Positions 24,617-35,494 of a stretch of DNA of 64,000 bases are shown here, piece by piece (positions within the stretch are counted from its first letter, which is position 1; every line of letters starts with the position of its first letter). Both the position numbers and the translations under genes were made by a program. Below the pieces are notes generated by a model that saw only the letters and a list, made by a program, of their open reading frames with translations, was not told the origin of the DNA and did not search any database. The DNA comes from Poecilobothrus nobilitatus (lineage: Eukaryota; Arthropoda; Insecta; Diptera; Dolichopodidae): assembly GCA_947095535.1 (NCBI GenBank), contig OX352773.1, forward strand, positions 233,473,477-233,537,476, given 5' to 3'.

Positions 24617-27600
24617 AAAAGACCTTCAATTTTATTTAAGATCTATTCATCGGTCAGATCGGTAAATTTTGAAAGAAGAATACAAAAATAAATAATAATT
24701 AATTTTAGGGGCCTCTTACTTTTTTAAAATATATTTTTTTTACATTTAAACTAAAAAAAATTATTTTACGAATACTTTGTACTCTATTTATTTTACTGGT
24801 ATTATTCTTAAGGTCACTTTATGATAATCACTTTATGATTTTTTTAACTTGCGTATAATTTTGGATCATCATAAAAATAATATATGATTTTTTCTTAATG
24901 TAGGTACAAGATATAAAAATAAAACGATATAAAGATATTAAAGCAATTTTAATTTTGTATCTGTTATCTTTAATGTTTTAAGAGATTATACGCTTTTCAG
25001 AAGATAATCCTTAATAATAACAAAATTTTCAAATAAAGTGTATTGCACTCAACATATGTGTCTTACTTTCTTGTTATTTTCTTTCTTGTTATAAAATGAA
25101 AAAAAAAATAATAATTCAATTCCTATATAAATAAAATGTAAGTGAAATTCTACCAACTACTTTCTCTTATACTCAGTTTTAATAACAAGTGATTTATATT
25201 ATAATAAAAATCAAACAATACATCTAGTTTTACAATATGTTAGGACTATTTCGTCATTTTAACATTACTAGACTCATCTATAGGCATTTGTAATGTTGGA
25301 ATTACCTAAACCATGTCTGTTTAAGCTTCTGATTTCTTTTAATACTTAAATGAATTTCTACCGAAATCATCTGCGAATTATTAGAACAAATGAAAAAAAC
25401 TTTTACGTAAGGCGTGTTTTAAAAAAAAAAAATTGAAAAAAAAAAATTTTTTTTCTCAAAAATTAATTAAATTATAACACCTTTCTACTTATGTACTTTT
25501 AAAATTACTTATTTGAACGAAATAAATGCATAGATAAAGATAATAAGCTTTTTTGGTTTTTTTTAATACATCTTGTATTCAAAATTTAAAGAATAAAAAT
25601 TTTTTAAAAATACAATTTTGATTCTCAAATTGGTTACAAGTTAGTTGCAAAATTTTTACTATATAAAAGCAAAATATATTGCAAAACTTTTACTATAAAA
25701 ATAATACCGATTATCTCATTTTTTTATTGAACCCCCAACTTCTACTACGATTCAGTCTGTCTCAGAATTAGATAGAAAACAAACTCTTTGACGAAACAAA
25801 AATAATTATGTCGTATTCCATTAAGTGACAATTACAAGCACAAAAAAAACCCATGCTTCCAAAATGGTATTGTCTTAATAAGGTAAATACAAAATACTGA
25901 CAATTTATAAAAGATTTCTAGTTAACTTTTTTTCTATATTGCAATACTTTCTTTTTACTGCCTTTACCAGTATATAAAAAATAGAAAAACAATGCCTTCT
26001 TCTTATTGTTTTAATATAAAAATCTTAAAAATTCTTTTCTATTTTCTGCTTCCTGGATATAATATAATAAACAATATTATAAAAGTATTTTTTTTTTTTT
26101 TATTAATATACTTGTCATCAATTGTTACAACTTACAACAATTGTTTGAAATGACACAACAATAAAAATGTTTTTTATTGTCTCACTTAACAGAAGTTATT
26201 TACAGTTTTCTTAAATAAATTTTTTTAATATAGTTTTAAATTTTTATTTTTAATATTTTTTTTTTTCATTACATTGAGTATTCAATACCTATTATAATTA
26301 TATATACGTCATATCTACAAAGTATTATGTCTGAAAGAATTTCAGGATGTGTCTGATGCACAATAAGACAGATAATAATTTACTATATATAAAATTTTTA
26401 TCAAATATTTAAGTTCATCAAATAAATTGTATGGTAAAAATTCTTAACTGTTCAAAAAATATGTTTTAAATTAATTTATTCATTTGTTTTTTTTTTTTTT
26501 TTGAGCTGGTAACCTCTGAAGACAAAATAAAGATGTATTAAAAGGACTAAACACATCTGACAAGTATTATGCGATAGATGTCAAATATTATATAGATATA
26601 GATGAAAAGTATTATGGGACAAATGCTAAGTATTATAGGAACATACCAAATTATTATACTTAGCCGTAAAATCAGACATACATCCTAACTTAATATAATA
26701 CAACAAGAGAACAGAACATAATAATATGGACTTTAGGAACATAGAAGGTGGGAAGAGAAAGTAAACGTTTTCTGTTACGGATGTCGAGTCGAATATGGCA
26801 AGTTAAAAAGAAATATTATGAAAAAATATTAATTTACTTTAAAGTCATCAATCATTTCAATAGCTTCTTTTTAAATCACATCAAGACATTGAAACGCAGT
26901 AAATATTCGAAATTGTTTCTTTATTTTATAGTTAATGGAGGTCCGAATTTGTAAATTGTTTTTCATTTCTTTCTTTCGCTTAAAAAAAAATTAACATTTT
27001 TAGAAATTTTGTGGGTACGATCGATTAAATAATTTTTGAAAAGAAAATATCTATGTATTTTGAAAAGAGAAGACTTCTTTTGTCACTTTTCTGCGGGATC
27101 CGACAAATGACGAATGAATGGGTTTTTCATTTACTTAGATATACTTAGGTATTGAGATACCTATACATACTTAGGGTATTTTATTTTTTAAAAAACGAAA
27201 TGTTCAGTAATAGAAAAGCACTAATAGCTAGTTCGAAAACTATTTAAATATAAAGTCATCATAAACTGAATTTTTGCACAATCATTTCTTCTCTAAAAAT
27301 TGGATTTGTATTTGAGTTGAAACAATAACTCTTGAACAGTGACATTTTTAAAAATGTATACTAAACAACAACTTTTTTATGGATGGATTCTTATAAATAT
27401 ATACAAAGGATTCTAACAAATGAACTAAACTAATATTTATAATTAATTATATTATATTTTTATTTTTTTTTTTTGAACATAAGTTCATTTACCTTTAATA
27501 AATTTCATCGACATCATCATAATGTATTCTTTGAAAGATAAAATATATTGCAAAACCTTTAATATAAAAATAATACTATTATGATATTATGTAATACACT

Positions 27601-28181
27601 TTAATATGGTGTAATAGATAATTTTATATTTCTAAGAGATTAATTACAATAAGGACGAAAGAAGTTCAATACAAAAAAAAAAAATTTTGAAAATTTTACT
27701 TTTGTAAAAAATGGAAAAAATATAAAACCTGATTTAATTGAATTTTATAGTTATAATTTTATGTTATATTTTTTTTACACTATTACTTAATTTTCAAGGA
27801 TCAGATAGTAGTCAATGTTCGAAATCAGTAAACTCTTACAGATACAATAAAAATTATAATAACATTAATTGCAGCTATTATAATTCTGATAAATTAGCAA
27901 ATGTGATATAGATATTAATACAAAAGCTAATAGTTTCTAGGTAGTATCGATACCCAAACGAATCGTTTATGATGGCGAAGATATTATAATATTTTTAAAA
28001 ATTTAATGATAAGGCCTTCAAACCATCATTTCGAAAATTGTTAACCTTCCGTCTGGCGCAATATATCAAAATTATATTCAACTAAGTTTTTCATGTTGTA
28101 TTCATCGTAAAATAACGGGACGTATTTTAAATTATCACTAGCTTCATATTTTTTGTTGTTTTATTACCAATGTAATGTTTT
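24617..28181. other. AT-rich DNA, one small degenerate tandem motif
   Basis: At 26562-26636 'aagtattat' or 'aaatattat' recurs four times at 21-24-bp spacing. Homopolymer runs are common. The 68-codon plus frame at 26748-26954 shows no domain. Confidence 0.5.
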
Positions 28182-28210
28182 TATACCCTACACCTAAAGT
28201 ATAGGGTATA
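28182..28210 (-). other. 3' terminal hairpin of element A2
   Basis: TATACCCTA, an 11-base loop, then TAGGGTATA. Its position at the element terminus fits the 3' hairpin that ends Helitron-class elements; it is not inferred to be a transcription terminator. Confidence 0.8.
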
Positions 28211-28312
28211 TTAACTTTAGTATGGTGTTTGTAACCACCAAAAGGAAGCGAGTTAGGTATAGACATGTATATATATTCTGAATCAGGATCACCGCCGGAG
28301 TCGATTTAGCGA

Positions 28313-28339
28313 TGTCCGTCCGTCCGTCCGTCCGTCCGT
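28313..28339. repeat. (GTCC)n microsatellite of element A2
   Basis: About six to seven GTCC units, in the position expected for the DINE-type microsatellite between core and 3' block. Confidence 0.9.
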
Positions 28340-28429
28340 ACGCACGATAACTCAAAAAATAATGATGCTATCTTAATGAAATTTATATAATAGGTTACTA
28401 ATTATGAAAGAAAGGCTAAGTTCGAATCT

Positions 28430-29460
28430 GGACAAAATCCGTCCATCGGTTCGGATTCTGGAAGCTTCCGAATGATTCCGGAGCAAACGAGATTATCTCC
28501 AAAAGCAACAAAGATAGAACCTTCAAATTTTGTACAATGATGTTTCTTCCCGTTCGATTTATGTCTCTGAAATTTAAGAGGATTTGGTCCATGGATTTGG
28601 GTTTTGGAAGCTTCCGAACGAGCACCAGAGCAAATGAGATTATCTCCAAAACCAACAAAGATAGAACCTTCAAATTTTGTACAATGATGTTTCTTCCCGT
28701 TCGATTTATGTCTCTGAAATTTAAGAGGATTTGGTCCATGGATTTGGGTTTTGGAAGCTTCCGAACGAGCACCAGAGCAAATGAGATTATCTCCAAAACC
28801 AACAAAGATAGAACCTTTAAATTTTGTACAATGATGTTCCTTCCCGTTCGATTTATGTCTCTGAAATTTAAGAGGATTTGGTCCATGGGTTTGGATTTGG
28901 AAGCTTCCGGACGAGCCCCAGAGCAAATGAGATTATCTCCAAAACCAATAAAGATATAACCTTTACTTTTGGCAGAATGGTGTTCTTTCATGTATGATTT
29001 ACGCCTCTGAAATTTGAGAGGATTTGGTCCTTGGGTTCGGATTTTGAAAGCTTCCGAACGAGCCTCAGAGCAAATGATATTATCTCCAAATGCAACAAAG
29101 ATATAACCTTTAAATTAGGCAGAATGGTGTTCCTTCATGTTTGATTTATGTTTCTGAAATTTGTGAGGATTTGGTCCATGGGTTCAAATCTTGGAAGCTT
29201 CCGGACGAGCCTCAAAGCAAACGAGTATATCTCCACAACCAACAAAGATAGAACTTTTATTTTTAGTACAAAGGTGTTCTGTTATGTTTCCTTTTCTGTA
29301 AAATTGGAAACTGACATTTGAAAGAATTTGAACCATGGGTTCGTATTTTGGAAACTTCCGGACGAGCACAAGAGCAACGAGCATATCTTCAAAACCAAAA
29401 AAAGTAGAACCTTTAAATTTAATAGAATGGTGTTCTGGCAAATTTTCTTTATGTTCCTGA
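28430..29460 (-). repeat. 147-bp tandem repeat array, about seven units
   Basis: The anchor 'gattatctcc' or its variants occurs at about 28491, 28638, 28785, 28931, 29078, 29225 and 29381: spacing 147, 147, 146, 147, 147, then about 156. The units at 28540-28930 are nearly identical; outer units are more diverged, as expected if the array grows from its middle. Because 147 is divisible by three, frames stay open through several units and give misleading open frames of 140-191 codons (28402-28926 and 28416-28991 minus, 28537-28959 plus). Confidence 0.9.
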
Positions 29461-29736
29461 GATGGATTCGATGAATTGGAGTGGCAATTCGGGTAGCTGA
29501 CACAAACCTCCCAAGGACTACCAATCTTCGAAAATAATTAAGATACAAACTTAAAATTTTATACAAGGGTGTCAAGCAGATCCGAAGCGGATGCCTCTTT
29601 TACGTTCTTGAAATTCGAGTTGAATAAGACAGAAAAGGGAAGAAGTTCAAGCAGCTGCCAAAAACACTTATGGATTTTTAATTTAATTCGAATTATTCAG
29701 GTGTAGGGTATTAATAAGTCGGTTGCATCGACTTAC

Positions 29737-30188
29737 TGTTACATTTACTTGTTTTTTTGTAAAAAAGCTTCCAGAAAGGAGAGAGCTTGAAGAAAGTATA
29801 AATTTGATATATTTACTATTTTGTTTTTTCCTAAATATTGAAATAAAATAAACGAAATCCTATGAAATATACATATTTTAAATAAATTTTATGAATTTTA
29901 CAAATTTTGTTATATTTGTTATTTTTATTAATTTTTATTTTATCATGAAATAAAATATTGCTCTTTTGACATTTTGACGTATTACCTATTAACATAGCAG
30001 CATAATAGTACTGTATATCAATTTAATATAGTGCGTCCGTTTATATAATTTTGACATTGCGTCCGACGAAAGGATCCCTCCCTTCACTTCAGAACAATGT
30101 TTTATTTGTTTCGACCTCGCCTACCTATCACATTCTTTCTTCGTAACCTTCAAATTACGGACACCCTGTATAGTTCATACATTTTTTT
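29737..30188. other. AT-rich DNA with a short GC-richer block at 30030-30175
   Basis: The block ends 'ttacggacaccctgta'. Read on the minus strand this begins TACAGGGTGTCCGTAA, a sequence type often seen at ends of insect Tc1/mariner-class elements. No matching opposite end was found, so it is unassigned. Confidence 0.35.
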
Positions 30189-30272
30189 ATTGATGAAGGC
30201 TAAGCTATAGGTTATATAGTTAAACAAAAGTTATAATTAAACTATATAACCTATAACTTAGCCTTCATCAAT
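30189..30272. repeat. 84-bp palindrome: 33-bp arms, 18-base loop
   Basis: The left arm starts 'attgatgaaggctaagctat' (30189-30221) and the right arm ends 'cttagccttcatcaat' (30240-30272). Only one mismatch occurs across 33 positions. The transcript of either strand would form a long hairpin. Confidence 0.9.
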
Positions 30273-30599
30273 ACTAGAACTAGAACTTTTGTTTAAAAAC
30301 AGTCAAACGAAAATTTATTGTATCTTTAATTTTTCTATGCAAAATCAAATAACATTTTTAATATATGTATGACCAACGTATGTACGACCAAATTGGAGTG
30401 ATTACATTTTAAAAACTTAACGAAAAATAACTTAATTTTAAACAGTTACAGTCAGAAACAGTTAACATACAATAAATACATATAAACAGTTAATATCTAT
30501 AATTATAATTTAGTAGTTTTCAGTCACACACTACGTATTATGGTATTCCGGTAAGTTTTGAATACAAATACATATTTGGATACGATTTTTCTATTTCCT
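30273..30599. other. AT-rich DNA, nothing recognised
   Basis: No feature seen. Confidence 0.5.
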
Positions 30600-31110
30600 T
30601 CTCTGGGCTTTATTTCTCAAGAAGTCGAAGATTAAATTGAGAGAGAAATACGACCCCGGGATCTTATTTTGTAGGGACCTATTTCATGGCGCTCAATTAC
30701 TACTGAAGAGATCTGAAAACCCAATCCCCGGAGAATCTTAATTCTCATAGTAATAGGAGTTGTATTGGCACTATGGAGTTTTATTTTTTGATTTTTTTTC
30801 AGTATTGGCACTATGAAGTTATATTTTTGATTTTTTTTCAGGCAGGATAACCAAACTGTCTTAAAAAAAGAAGTAAGTGGATTTTATTACACGTGTAATT
30901 GAGAAATAAGACCACAAAATATGATAATTAACATCCCGCAGCGCATTATTTCACATTCAATGAGAAATAACACCCCTAAGCTTTATTTCTCAAAAAGTTG
31001 AAAGTTAAATTGAAAGAGAAATGATATCCCGGGGTCTTATTTCTCAAATTTTGTGGTGTTATTACATATGAGAAACAAAACTCTGCGGTGTTATTTCTCA
31101 TTGAATGAGG
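30600..31110. repeat. Palindrome-rich segment built on GAGAAATAA motifs
   Basis: A direct repeat, 'ctttatttctcaa(g/a)aagt(c/t)ga' through 'cccggg', starts at about 30609 and again at about 30980. A perfect 21-bp inverted pair, starting 'cattcaatgagaaataacac', lies at 30954-30974 and 31087-31107. A further 15-bp pair (ttgagaaataagacc) is nested within it. The motif GAGAAATAA(G/C)AC appears in both orientations at least six times. I do not recognise the family; a foldback-type element is one possibility. Confidence 0.7.
30762..30841 (+). repeat. Two tandem units of 40 bp
   Basis: 'gtattggcactatg' recurs exactly 40 bp apart (30762 and 30802), each time followed by a T-rich tract ending 'gattttttttca'. 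Confidence 0.85.
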
Positions 31111-32522
31111 AGGACTTTATGCACAGGGCCGCAGACGCCGAGCGTTTTGTTTCGTTTAATGCCTTCAAAATTAACTTATCTTAAATTTTAATTTTAGGAA
31201 AGTTAAAAATGTTTCACGACATTCTTGTGAATTTATTCTCTATTTAATATTTCACTTTTAGTTTAGTCGAATTTTGTCGAATTTTGTTTCATTGATAAAA
31301 TATTGAATTTTAACTTTTGATTTATTAAAATGCAGTTTTTTTTTAAATTGAATCCAAACTGCAATATATTTCTATGAATTTTATGTCTCTTACAACACAA
31401 CTCCGTACTAGGCGGTCTTTTTCTTCTAAGAATGTATTTATTACGTTGTCTTGGAAAGTTGACTGTATACACTTTTAAATTTCTATTTTCTAAAATAAAA
31501 TTCAATTTGAAATTCTGTAAAATAATTTGTTGCCACTCAAAAATCACAATTTTCTCTATTCCCAAAAATTACAAAAAAATTTCTTGTAAAAAAATCGTTA
31601 ACTTTGTCTTTGTGTTGTCGAATCCTTTCGAATTTTCCCATATTTTCTTCACTGTTTTTAATAACTATTTTATGTCAAAAATTTAATTTATTTACTTCAA
31701 ATAAATTCAAAAAATTTTTTTAATGAAACCATTAAGCCAAAAATAGTTAATTATAATGATATAATAAATAATTTGAATTTGTTTAAACAAAACAAAACCG
31801 TAAAATTTAATAAGTATCCACTTTTACCAATTAATTTTCAAAAATTTTCTCATCACTATTTTTCTTTTATTCTATCTTTGGTTCAATTTAAGATACCAAA
31901 AAAAAATTCTTTGTTTTTTCGTCCCCCAAGTAATATTTTTTAAGTTATGCCGTTCTAATTAGTTTTAAAAGATTAACATACTTCTATATCAAAGTAAATT
32001 CATCAACAAACTTATTCCACTAAATTATTTTTTTCGTTTAATAAATGAAGTAAATAAATAAAATTAAAAATAAATAAAAAAAAAAAAATTTTTTTAAATA
32101 TCTTAAAGCATTATATTTTGCATTAAGATAAATAAATAAGAAATTTAGAATTCTTATAGGGTTTTATTTAAAATTTAATTTAATTTTAATGAGAAAATCC
32201 TTTGGACAAAAGAAACCTTAAAACAACTATTATAATATTATAAAGGATTTATTTTTTGTCACAGGGTCGTCCTTGTTGCTTTTATTTACTTTAAAAATTA
32301 ATAATAAAAATTTTAATGAAATTGCATTACAAGGATCATTTTTCGTCTGAAATTTTCAAACATTTTTTAATATTAAGAATTAAAACTAAAACTTTGCAAA
32401 AAAAGGAGATATAGAAAATATAAAGTGTTATAACTTTTTTAGGACAAAAAAATCGTGAATAAGATTGAATTAATTTTCCAATTTTAGTATTACTATCATT
32501 ACAATAACTATAGGCTTAATTT
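31111..32522. other. AT-rich DNA with one uncharacterised 100-codon minus frame
   Basis: The minus frame at 31263-31565 is the longest open frame outside obvious repeats. Its middle is basic (RRKRPPSTELCC), its ends are Asn/Lys/Phe/Ile-rich, and I see no domain. An overlapping plus frame (31432-31686) is equally plausible by length, which argues that both are chance. The small less AT-biased patch at 31100-31150 is unassigned. Confidence 0.4.
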
Positions 32523-32534
32523 AAAAGTTGCAAG

Positions 32535-32722
32535 AAGCCTCGGTAGTCTAGTGGGTAAGAGCGTATAAAATACGCTGTAAACAATGAGGGAGTGTGGGTT
32601 CGAATTCCACACACGTCGTAAGAGTTATTCCCCCTTACGACATTTACAACCACGCCTGAACAGGAAAGGCTGTGTGATTTCCTGTCCACATTTATGTGAC
32701 AGAGAAATGCATTAAAAAAAAA
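32535..32722 (+). mobile_element. tRNA-derived SINE, family S1, complete copy
   Basis: A box 'TAGTCTAGTGG' at 32544-32554 and a B-box-like 'GGTTCGAATTCC' at about 32597-32608 mark a tRNA-related head. The body includes 'cgtcgtaagagttattcccc', 'cacgcctgaacaggaaaggc' and 'cctgtccacatttatgtgac', and the unit ends in an A run. 'aaaagttg(c/t)aag' flanks it at 32523-32534 and 32723-32734, a 12-bp target duplication with one mismatch. Five relatives occur in this window. No protein is encoded; mobilisation would need a LINE. Confidence 0.88.
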
Positions 32723-32735
32723 AAAAGTTGTAAGC

Positions 32736-33236
32736 TTTTAAGCATAGTATTCACGTTATATCTCAGCTCAAAGACAAAAGATGAAGAATATGAAAATTTT
32801 TCGGGTATATAAAATTTTGACAATTTGAAGAAAAACTTTACAGATAAAAATTTTTTGTTTTTCTTATAATTGTCATAACCAAAAATATTAAATTTTGTAA
32901 ACAATTGTTTGTTTTGAAATAAAATTTAATTCTAAAAACGTAAATAAATAATTTTATTGTAAAAAAAAAACCGATTTTTCAAAATTTTTTTTAAAAGATA
33001 TGAGAAAAAATTAAAATTTTTCTACCTAGGTAGAATATCGGGAAAAAAAAACAAATTTTTTCTCGGTTTGTGTCTTGAACTATATATTTTTCTTGGCGTA
33101 CTAAGCTGTGTACTACTTGAGAAAAAATTGAAAAAATTGAAAAGTTTTTGCCGAGAAAAATCCCATATAAAATTATATTTTTTTGACCTGAGATATAATC
33201 TGAATACTATGCTTTAACCTGAATACTATGCTTTAA
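32736..33236. mobile_element. MITE-like element with about 35-bp terminal inverted repeats
   Basis: The left end 'ttaagcatagtattca' plus 'ttatatctcagctcaaa' (32736-32773) is matched in reverse at the right end by 'tttgacctgagatataatc' and 'tgaatactatgctttaa' (33182-33217). The outer 19 bases of the right end are duplicated in tandem (to 33236). TTAA lies at each edge. No transposase frame. The SINE at 32535-32722 sits immediately outside the left end. Confidence 0.7.
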
Positions 33237-34381
33237 TTAAAACAAAACGTATTATTTGTGTCTAAACAGTATCTTATTTAAAAATCAGCAATAATAAATC
33301 CGAACATTTTCTAAATAATTTAATAAAATTGTTCATAATTTTGTTTAAAACCGTATAATATCTTTCTTCAATATTTTGCAACAACTTACATCTCATTTCA
33401 ACCCTTTTAAAACGATATAAAATGAACAAAAACAAAAAACAAAAAAAAAAGCCAAAAACTAAAAAGAAAAATTGAATATCTTGTTTTTATTATGAAGAGT
33501 TTTATAACTAAAAATGAAGCAAATTCCATCTATTCATTTTCTGCTCTAATAATTTTGTTAGTGAAAGATTCGCTAATGGCTACCATCGCAAGCTTAATGT
33601 ACCAATAAATTAAATTGGATCTCTTTTGCATTTATTTATCTTTGTTTTAACATAAATACTACATAGTTTTCACTTGAAATTTTGTGGATTTGTGATAGAA
33701 AAAGAAAGAGATTTTGTTACGATTAAACAAAATGAAAACATAAATAAATTCTAAAGGATTTTTATTCCAGATGAAAAAAATCTAACAACAAAATCATTTA
33801 ATAAATTTATAACTATAAATTTAATTAAATAAAATAAAAATGATTTTAAAGATATTATAATATGACTTGACTGACTATTAAAAGTGTTAAAAAAAGGGAT
33901 TAAATTAAGCTAAGAGTTTTTTAAAGTCGGAAAAAATTTTCAAATTCAAAAATAATAATCGGTATTTTTTTTTTTAGGTTAAATTAAAGTTAATCAACAT
34001 AAAACCATATTTTCTTCAATTTTGAGACTATATTTAGTTGAAAAATAAATTTTTCTTACATGTTTGTAGTATTGCATATGGGCAGTAGATTAAATTAAGT
34101 TTTTTAAGAGTCGTTTACGTAGTAAACAGAAATAGGATGAGTGAATTAAGAAATAGGATGAGTGAAAATAAACAGGTTATGTTAATAAGTTGAATATTAA
34201 TATAATACCCGTATAATAATAAAGGGCGATTAATAATATTAGTATCTATAGTAATTACTAATTAGTATAAAAATTTTTTAAATTTATTACAAAAATAATG
34301 AATTTATTCGGGCGAAACATAACATTATGTAAAACGAAATCAAACTACAGATCTTAATATATGTAAGGTAAAGGAAAAATT
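33237..34381. other. AT-rich DNA, small duplication at about 34123-34163
   Basis: 'gaaataggatgagtga' occurs twice, 21 bp apart, at 34123-34163. Nothing else recognised. Confidence 0.5.
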
Positions 34382-34720
34382 CAGAACAAATAGTAGTGTT
34401 CGTGATGTTAAAAATCCAACCTGTCAAAAATGTAAACGTACTATGCTGAAAATATCGATGCTATATAAATAAAAGTTTGGTTGAAAATCGAAAACAATCA
34501 ATTAGACGACTTTCGTAAGAATTTGCACTCTCTTATGGAATTACAAGATAATATTATTCATAAAGATTTGCATTTCAAGGCATATAAAATTCAGTTGACA
34601 CATACAACTTAAACTAAATGACTATTGCGAAGAAATGTTGCATTTTTGAAACTTGATCCATTATTTCATGATAAAATCATCAAAAGCGATACAGTTCAAC
34701 TATGGAATATAACAATTAAT
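34382..34720 (+). pseudogene. Decayed Tc1/mariner (IS630-type) transposase fragment
   Basis: Translation in shifting plus frames gives, in order, SVRDVKNP, AENIDAI, VENRKQSIRRLS, LSYGITR, KDLHFKAYKIQL and FHDKIIKSDTVQLW. These match the helix-turn-helix region and the segment around the first catalytic Asp (the 'IIFSDEA-F' motif) of an insect IS630/Tc1-type transposase family. At least two frameshifts and several stops (TAA, TAG) interrupt the reading. The Asp codon is at about 34688-34690; the following Glu-Ala is replaced. The C-terminal half with the remaining catalytic acids is not recognisable, and I did not find the terminal inverted repeats. Certainly inactive. Confidence 0.7.
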
Positions 34721-35494
34721 TGTTTTGATCCATGAACAATGGATCATGGAATATAACTTCATTGGACTTTTTTCTTTGGGATTAAGTTAAGTAATTAGTT
34801 TACTTTAAGAAATAACCTAACAATTCTGATAGCTTCTTTTCGTATAACAATCAAGCTTTTGAGTAAATGATTTAAAAATAAAGCTTAGAGCCATTATTTC
34901 CATACAGGTGCTGGTACTTTAAATAGATTACAACACTTTTAAATACGAACATTTTGTTGAACTATTAAAAACCAAATAACTTCGACATTATACTTTATTT
35001 TTCATTGTTTCGGCATATTAATTTTTTTAATGAAAATAATTTAAATTATTTTACTGTTCTTTTAGTTCTTTACATTTGTTTAAACTTTAAATTGTTGTTT
35101 ACGTCAATTTTATATATCTTTTCACTAAAAAAAATGTAAAGAACTATAAAAATGAATAGATAATTTACGCGTATAGGATGTGAACATTGAATGTAGATAA
35201 AATAATTTCATATTTTGATTTTCTGACACCATTAGTTGTTTTTTTATACGGCGGGATAAGAAATAATATAATATATTATGTATTTATAATGAAACAATTA
35301 ATTAATTAATATCAATTTATCATATACCTACATATTTTAATGAATTCTACATATAGAAGTTCTCTAACAGAAAGACGGACGATTAAATAAAATCAGTGAG
35401 TACATTTTTTTCAATAATTTACTGAAAAAGTTAATAACTTTTTAATTGTAATTTTGTTTATTTTATTTATTTTAATGCACATAAATAAACTTAC
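34721..35494. other. AT-rich DNA, nothing recognised
   Basis: May include the remaining unrecognisable part of the transposon above. Confidence 0.45.

Larger units (their letters stand above)
28182..29736 (-). mobile_element. Helentron/DINE-like non-autonomous element A2
   Basis: Minus-strand relative of A1. Its 5' end (29736 downward) reads 'gtaagtcgatgcaaccgact' then 'aataccctacacctgaat'. Its 3' end, at low coordinates, has a (GACG)n tract, 'tcgctaaatcgactccggcg', 'gaatatatatacatgtct', 'gtggttacaaacaccata' and the hairpin at 28182-28210. The 5' 'taccctacacct' is the exact inverse of the 3' 'aggtgtagggta', a sub-terminal inverted repeat. It is about twice as long as A1 because the central array has more units. 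No replication protein is encoded. Confidence 0.85.

Noticed and set aside
28182..28210. Hairpin as a transcription terminator
   Set aside because: It forms the terminus of a Helitron-class element with a matching inverted 5' block; no gene precedes it.
28402..28991. Overlapping open frames of 174 and 191 codons (minus) and 140 codons (plus) with repeated peptide units
   Set aside because: They are translations of the 147-bp tandem array; the period is a multiple of three, so several frames stay open on both strands. Nothing suggests a real repeat protein.
28430..29460. CRISPR-like array
   Set aside because: Whole 147-bp units are repeated without short repeats separated by unique spacers, and the genome is eukaryotic.
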